Below, one piece after another: positions 56,688 through 64,000 of a stretch of DNA of 64,000 nucleotides (its first letter is position 1; each line of letters opens with the position of its first letter). The stretch comes from Arabidopsis thaliana (lineage: Eukaryota > Streptophyta > Magnoliopsida > Brassicales > Brassicaceae). The stretch spans positions 17,655,971 through 17,719,970 of the forward strand of contig NC_003070.9 in NCBI RefSeq assembly GCF_000001735.4, given 5' to 3'. The notes below the pieces were generated by a model that did not search any database, was not told the DNA's origin, and worked only from the letters and a program-made list of their open reading frames with translations. The translations under genes were made by a program, and so were the position numbers.

Positions 56688-57150
56688 CATCTCTACCACC
56701 AAGATAATGTATAGTGAACTTAATGACTCCAATTTTAGATATTGATCAAATCAATTAAAAATATAATTTTTTTTCTCAAAAGACATAACCCAAACTAAAA
56801 TTTTAGATGTTACTGTTACAAAGCAAAACAAAATATTTCGAATTTATTTTCAAATCTAAAATAAATTTGAAATTTACATGTTTGTTATTGGCAAATTCTC
56901 AAGAAATTTTAGATATTTACATTGATCAAAACATCTCTGCCACCGATATAACGTATAGTGAACTTAACGACTCCAATTCTAGACATTGGTCAAATCAACT
57001 AAAATTTATATTTTTCCTCAAAAGAAATAACCCAAACTAAATTTTTAGATGTTACTGTTACAAAGCAAAACAAAATATTTCAAATTTATTTTCGAATAAA
57101 ATAAATTTGAAATTTACATGTTTGTGATTGGCAAATTCTCAAGAAATTCG
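56688..57150. repeat. Tandem duplication with 244-bp period
   Basis: The unit begins CATCTCTACCACCAAGATAA at 56688 and CATCTCTGCCACCGATATAA at 56932. Both then show TGTATAGTG- or CGTATAGTG-GAACTTAA, ACCCAAACTAAA, TTAGATGTTACTGTTACAAA and GGCAAATTCTCAAGAAATT. Identity is around 90%, so the duplication is moderately young. Confidence 0.92.
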
Positions 57151-57549
57151 CGACTAAAATCTCAAAGAACATAATGGATTTCATATACCATGAACTGTCG
57201 ATGTTCGGTCAAGTTGTCCAAATGAGGCGATTGAAACTTTTAGAGGCCATCAATCGACCATCATGCTCAATATCATGCCGTTCATAAGTCGAGACTCGCA
57301 ATCTTGTAAGTATCTTTTTGTACTTGCTTCTGACCACCACACAAACCATCATTGTCACGACATCTCATCATAACCATTTTGTTTGCAGTTTCGACTTCTT
57401 CCGCACGTCTATTTTATCAAATGGCAAGATTTTTAATTTTAATTATAAATTAAAATAGAGAAAGAAATTGAGAGCCATTTTCTTTATCTGGGTACAAGAA
57501 ATAGGGTATTTTGCAAAACTTACGAGTTTGGATAAAATATTTAAGAATA

Positions 57550-58710
57550 TGTAACGCCCGTGAACCGGAAAATCGGTTAGGATTTGTTTTTAAATCATCC
57601 GGTTTAATTGGTTGGGTTAATTGGAAACCCTAGAGTGTGCCTATAAAATAAGGAAACTCGAAATTAGGGCTTTAGTTAGCCACTTTTCGTTTTATAAAGA
57701 AGAAAAAAAGAGAAAAGGAGAAGGAGCAGAATCGTTAGGGTTTGGGAGAAATCAGTTTCGTCATATCAAATCGTGGTAAAAGGTAACAAAAGTTGGTATA
57801 GTTATTCCCAAGTCCTTTATCGTTATTCTCCAGTTTACAGAATTGGATTTGGATTAAAATTGGTTGAGTTATTCGCAGTTTCGTGAGACACATTTTCTCA
57901 GACGCGAATTAGGATCAGCGGAGATTGAAACTGAGATCGTGGTCTCGTCTGTTTTCCGATCGGCACGAGATTTTGTGGGCAACTTTGTGACGTCTGCGGC
58001 TAGGATTTCACCGTAACGATTGAATAGTTAACGGTTAGTTTGTATTTTAGGGTTTTGTCTTTGAGACTGCTTGTTTCTGGTTTTTCCTGTCCAGTTTGCT
58101 TCAAGGTTGCTTTTGGTTGTGGACTTGGTGTAGGACGTTTCTGAACTGTTTCAGACGCCAGGAGAGTCTCTCCTGGGTTTAATTGCTATTAGAATCAATT
58201 TGTTAAGGTGAGTGCGTGACCATGAGTTTATCTGAGCGATTGGGTTGTGTGATTTGTTTTGAGTGATGATATGTAGGTGTGGTGAATGTGTTTTGGGTGA
58301 ATTGTTCAATGACTGGTTTGTTTGTATTGTATTCGTGATTATACATTTTTATTTGCTTGTGTGTATAGCTCGTAGATGTGAGGATCGCCTCACTAAGTAT
58401 TTATGATAATACTTACGCATCTCATTGTGTTGTTGATGCAGGTAAAGATAAAGTGTGATTGTGGAATCATGACAAGGAAGAGAGGATGATCTAGGAACTC
58501 GTTTGTTTTATGTTTGGTGTTTTTTGTTATTGGAACCCGGTTAGGATTGTCAGTTATTCTTGGTTTTGTTGATCGAATTATTTATTTATTTATTCATAAA
58601 ATAGTATTTCTGACTTGCGGTTTAATTATTATGTTATTGGTTGGTTTAATTAGATATTTATGGGAATATTTAATTATATTTTTTTTTAAAAAAATGGGTC
58701 GGTTGTTTCA
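57550..58710. mobile_element. Solo LTR, probably Gypsy-type
   Basis: A 1161-bp segment begins TGTAACGCCCGTGAACC and ends GGTCGGTTGTTTCA, with a perfect 5-bp duplication GAATA on each side (57545-57549 and 58711-58715). No primer-binding site, coding region or second LTR follows, which is the footprint of LTR-LTR recombination. The TGTAAC start and GTTTCA end fit large Gypsy LTRs, and a TATA-like CCTATAAAATAAGG near 57638-57651 could be its promoter. The family is not determined. Confidence 0.88.
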
Positions 58711-58715
58711 GAATA

Positions 58716-59291
58716 TAGCACTGATTTTGAGAGATGGGATGTCTAAATACTCATTCATAGTTATTTCAGTTTGTGGATGGACGTGCGAGTGAGAGATTGT
58801 GAGCTACTGATTTTGTTCTCTCATATGTTATAGAAAGAGAGAAGAAAAAGAGAGCTTCTGAATTTTGGTAAGAATAGATGACGAGAAAACAAGATGAGAT
58901 ATGAAGTGGTGATGGTGATGGTGATGAGGCTGGTGACAGTGATGGCAAACTTTCAAAATTCCGTACAATTGTATAACAGACTGAAGTCATTAGTAGTTAG
59001 TCAACGCAAATTTATCATGTTTCATGCGATATTTTGAAGTGTGCGTAATCCTCCACTATTAGTTACTCAATAATTTACAATATCATTGACATCACAACAT
59101 AGAATCTGATTGATAAACCGTAAAATGATATAAGTTTTTTGCAAGTTGGCAAGTTTTAATTAGCCAAATTTTACAAAATTCCAAATTTCGCCTAGACGTC
59201 TTACAATATTTCGAGTGCAGTTGCTCTAAAATCCATGTCTATCGATCCGTTTTCTATCAATGCAAGTTTGAAGGCTCATTTTACATTTCAC
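58716..59291. other. Intergenic sequence
   Basis: A GGTGATGGTGATGG-type short repeat at about 58909-58940; otherwise nothing recognised. Confidence 0.4.
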
Positions 59292-59304
59292 TCCAACCGC
59301 CAAT

Positions 59305-59479
59305 ATTTTTTTTTTTTTTTGAATATCTAGAAGTTTAGATTCAAAAACCCTATATCTTTTAGAGGCGGGATTTACACAAGGTTAAATTCATCTCTTTTGA
59401 ACAAGAGATTTCTCTCAACGTGCCTCGAACCCAACACCTCCACCTTTAAAATTTACCACTGGGCCAACAGCACTTTGTT
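59305..59479 (-). mobile_element. tRNA-derived SINE, minus orientation
   Basis: The 175-bp element has its T-run (the reversed A tail) at the left, 59306-59320. Read on the minus strand from the right, it has an A-box-like GTTGGCCCAGTGGTAAA and a B-box-like GGGTTCGAGGC. The 13-bp target duplication TCCAACCGCCAAT flanks it at 59292-59304 and 59480-59492. It differs in sequence from the SINE at 39662, so two families or subfamilies are represented. Confidence 0.9.
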
Positions 59480-59492
59480 TCCAACCGCCAAT

Positions 59493-60263
59493 TTTACCAC
59501 AATCGCACGAGTAGAATAGCATATGAATGATTGCATTTCTTCATGACCGAATATAAATTATCTTGGTAGCCATCAATACTGCACTTGTAGAAGACCAATA
59601 TACCAAGACTTCTCTTTTGATCCGACCAATCATATTTTGAATAATTATTTTACGCAAACAAAGTTTAGGCCTGATGATGGCACTAATCTTACTGCCAAAC
59701 TTCATGTTGGAAAACATTTTTGGTAGTTACTATGCGACTTGCGATGAAAGATTCAGAAAAATATGATGAATTATATTCTTTTGGGACATATTTACTACAA
59801 TATAATTCTACCAATACATTAGAATTATTGGAATCTACAAATAAAAAAATTATAATAAGAAAACAAACGATATATGATTAAAAAAAAAAAAAACAGTTTG
59901 AAACAACAATGATCACGGATTAGACTTGATTACAAATAAAATAATTAGTTATCTACTTCTTGCACATCGAAAACTAAGATCAGTTTATATATCTAGTTAA
60001 CTTTTCCCAAATTAAGGTTTTTAAATCTCATAAAAAATTACATTACAAATTGAAAGATTTAAACAATATTTCATACAATACTACAAAAACAAAATTACTT
60101 AATTATCAATCATTACATTTTTTGAAGCCTTTTTGTATTGGCATGGGTTACGTTGGATATTATCAAACTAAAGCTTCATTATAATAGAAGTATATTAATT
60201 TAGTTTGTCTTCTTGCAAACAATTACAATTAATCAGAGCAAACACATGATGAAGATTTTCAAA
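59493..60263. other. Intergenic and 3' UTR of PMEI1
   Basis: AT-rich with an A-run near 59880-59893; no feature supported. Confidence 0.4.
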
Positions 60264-60794
60264 TTAATTACGTGGTAACATGTTAGAGATAACAAGAGCA
60301 ATACCACAAAGATTCTTAATTGTTTTACTGTTATTCACAACCGAAGAATCTACTGATCTCAATCTCTTCACATCATCTAAACATGTATCAGCTCCATCCA
60401 ATGCAGCAGAAACTTTCATGTTCATCCCCATACCATCTCCTGAAGCTAAATGCTCAAAAGCTTCCTCGAGGTTTCCAATCGCGCTCTCGTATTCATCTAC
60501 GCATGACCTGTAAGCTAACTTAGATCGAGGGTCGACTCCTCCATCGATAATAGATTGGAGTTTCTTTAACGTTTGTGTAGCTCTCGCTTGTGTAGAATCA
60601 AGTGTGGTTTTTGCCAAGGCTTGAAGATTAGGCGATGCGAATTTCGTATTGAGGAACTTAAGACAGAAAGATGGATTTAAGGTTTTGTCACAGATTGTGC
60701 TCATTTCTGAACTTGTGATTGCGTATGATGAACCGATCAAGAGAAGAAACATGAGAGAAGACAAGAACGCATTGTTCCTTAGATTCGCAGCCAT
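60264..60794 (-). CDS. PMEI1: Pectin methylesterase inhibitor 1
   Basis: A single-exon, 176-residue apoplastic inhibitor. The start at 60794 (MAANLRNNAF) places the signal peptide (LSSLMFLLLIGSSYA) correctly and lies below TATA-like ATATAAATAC at 60861-60870; the longer in-frame ATG at 60827 is less likely. Cys residues at 35, 44, 98 and 138 form the two family disulfides, and Cys163 is the usual free one (NLCGIALVIS). The mature four-helix bundle binds plant pectin methylesterase in a 1:1 complex and blocks de-esterification of cell-wall pectin, notably in pollen and other growing tissues (known for this protein). Recognised as AT1G48020. Confidence 0.95.
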   Translation of the reverse strand: MAANLRNNAFLSSLMFLLLIGSSYAITSSEMSTICDKTLNPSFCLKFLNTKFASPNLQALAKTTLDSTQARATQTLKKLQSIIDGGVDPRSKLAYRSCVDEYESAIGNLEEAFEHLASGDGMGMNMKVSAALDGADTCLDDVKRLRSVDSSVVNNSKTIKNLCGIALVISNMLPRN

Positions 60795-60872
60795 TCTTGT
60801 TTTCTCTAGTAATTTTAGTTTTTCCAAGTTTGTGGTAGAAAATAATATTCAAAGCAATGAGTATTTATATTA

Positions 60873-61310
60873 GAGTAATTTACGTACAACGCATTAGTCA
60901 AAAACAGAATCAAGAATAGAAGTTGACATGAACGATGAAAAAAGTTTTTACCATTGTTAGAAGAATTGCAAATATAGTATACAGTTATCATTAGATGATA
61001 ACATCAAATTGTATGTACTTATCTAATCATGGAGCTAATTGAATTAATTTTGGTCTCTTAGTGAATGCATAATGTATATCCCCTAATTATTAACGTATGA
61101 ACTGACTAATCAATTTTTGGGTTTAGTGTAAACCAAAAACTAGAAAGCAAGCCGGAAGCAATAAAAAGTGTTGAGTGAATGTTGAATATTTTATTAAAGA
61201 TCAGGCTTAACACGTATCTGAACATTAACGAATAAAAACACAGTATAAAGGACAAATTGAAGGCTAAACCACAGAAAACCGAACCAAAATCCAACCAGGT
61301 TAAGATATCG
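60873..61310. other. Spacer between PMEI1 and mtLPD1
   Basis: Holds the PMEI1 upstream DNA and the end of the mtLPD1 transcript. No other feature seen. Confidence 0.4.
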
Positions 61311-61312
61311 AT

Positions 61313-61368
61313 TTGGCTTGTCATAGGTGGCTCACTCCTTTAAGGTCTTCCTAGTGTGGGATGTGATT
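61313..61368 (-). repeat. Partial duplicate of the mtLPD1 C-terminal codons
   Basis: Plus-strand GGCTTGTCATAGGTGGCT, then CACTCCTTTAAGGTCTTCCT and AGTGTGGGAT, parallels 61473-61533 (GGCTTGTCATAGGTGGCC, CTTCCTTAAGAGCC, ATAGTGGGATGA), which encodes HPTMSEALKEAAMATYDKP. The copy lies about 160 bp downstream of the coding match, in the 3' flank of the gene, and has small deletions. Confidence 0.7.
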
Positions 61369-61461
61369 AGATACATAAGAAATCAAAACCGCAAATCAAA
61401 AATCTAAACCAAAACCGAACAAAACCAAATCAGACCAAAGTGTGACATACCTTGTTCCCTT

Positions 61462-64000
<2,539 letters not shown>

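Noticed and set aside
58514..58792. 92-aa hydrophobic ORF
   Set aside because: Lies within the solo LTR and crosses its right border; no family resemblance.
60795..60827. Longer PMEI1 start
   Set aside because: Would put charged residues before the signal peptide; the internal ATG at 60794 gives the normal secreted form.

Overview
This is plant nuclear DNA, about 35% GC by eye, with GT-AG introns, and I recognise it as Arabidopsis thaliana chromosome 1. The right 38 kb carries a recognisable gene series: C/VIF1 (AT1G47960), an acidic nucleolin-like protein (AT1G47970), a PCC13-62-like desiccation protein (AT1G47980), GA2OX4 (AT1G47990), MYB112 (AT1G48000), a PMEI-like protein (AT1G48010), PMEI1 (AT1G48020) and mtLPD1 (AT1G48030). 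Locus names come from memory of these families and their order. Exon borders were read from the sequence, and the predicted lengths (166, 198, 315, 321, 243, 186, 176 and 507 aa) fit complete genes.

The left 26 kb is a graveyard of mobile DNA and broken genes. A 5'-truncated LINE with a long open RT/RNase H frame (733-4347, 15-bp target duplication) sits inside an older degenerate tandem repeat. It is followed by an F-box/FBD gene with a frameshift (4782-6424), and a small F-box relic fused to an intron-bearing copy of the 5' part of cytosolic glutamyl-tRNA synthetase (6882-7974). Next come a MULE-type element with long inverted repeats (9060-10282), a decayed multi-exon gene with a NAC-like start (12159-13743), rearranged direct and inverted duplicates, and an Emigrant-type MITE whose empty site is preserved elsewhere in the window (17850-18508). 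Last is an inverted F-box paralogue split by a 4.8-kb Copia element (20637-25412) with near-identical LTRs but several stops.

The intergenic spaces on the right hold further elements, with target duplications for all except the Copia relic and the MYB112-intron MITE: a MULE/VANDAL-like element (33656-34689), a Copia relic (about 34700-35290), two tRNA-type SINEs (39662-39919 plus strand, 59305-59479 minus strand), two MITEs (in a MYB112 intron and at 51725-51961), a hAT-type element (53599-54805) and a solo LTR (57550-58710).

Functionally, the intact genes include three members of the invertase/pectin-methylesterase inhibitor superfamily (all minus strand), a gibberellin-inactivating dioxygenase, an R2R3-MYB factor, and mitochondrial lipoamide dehydrogenase. 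No operon-like system is visible. The most striking non-genic structure is the hAT-type element at 53599-54805. It contains about 21 units of a 28-bp repeat, 13 of which carry an exact TTTTCCCGCC, the consensus core bound by E2F cell-cycle factors.
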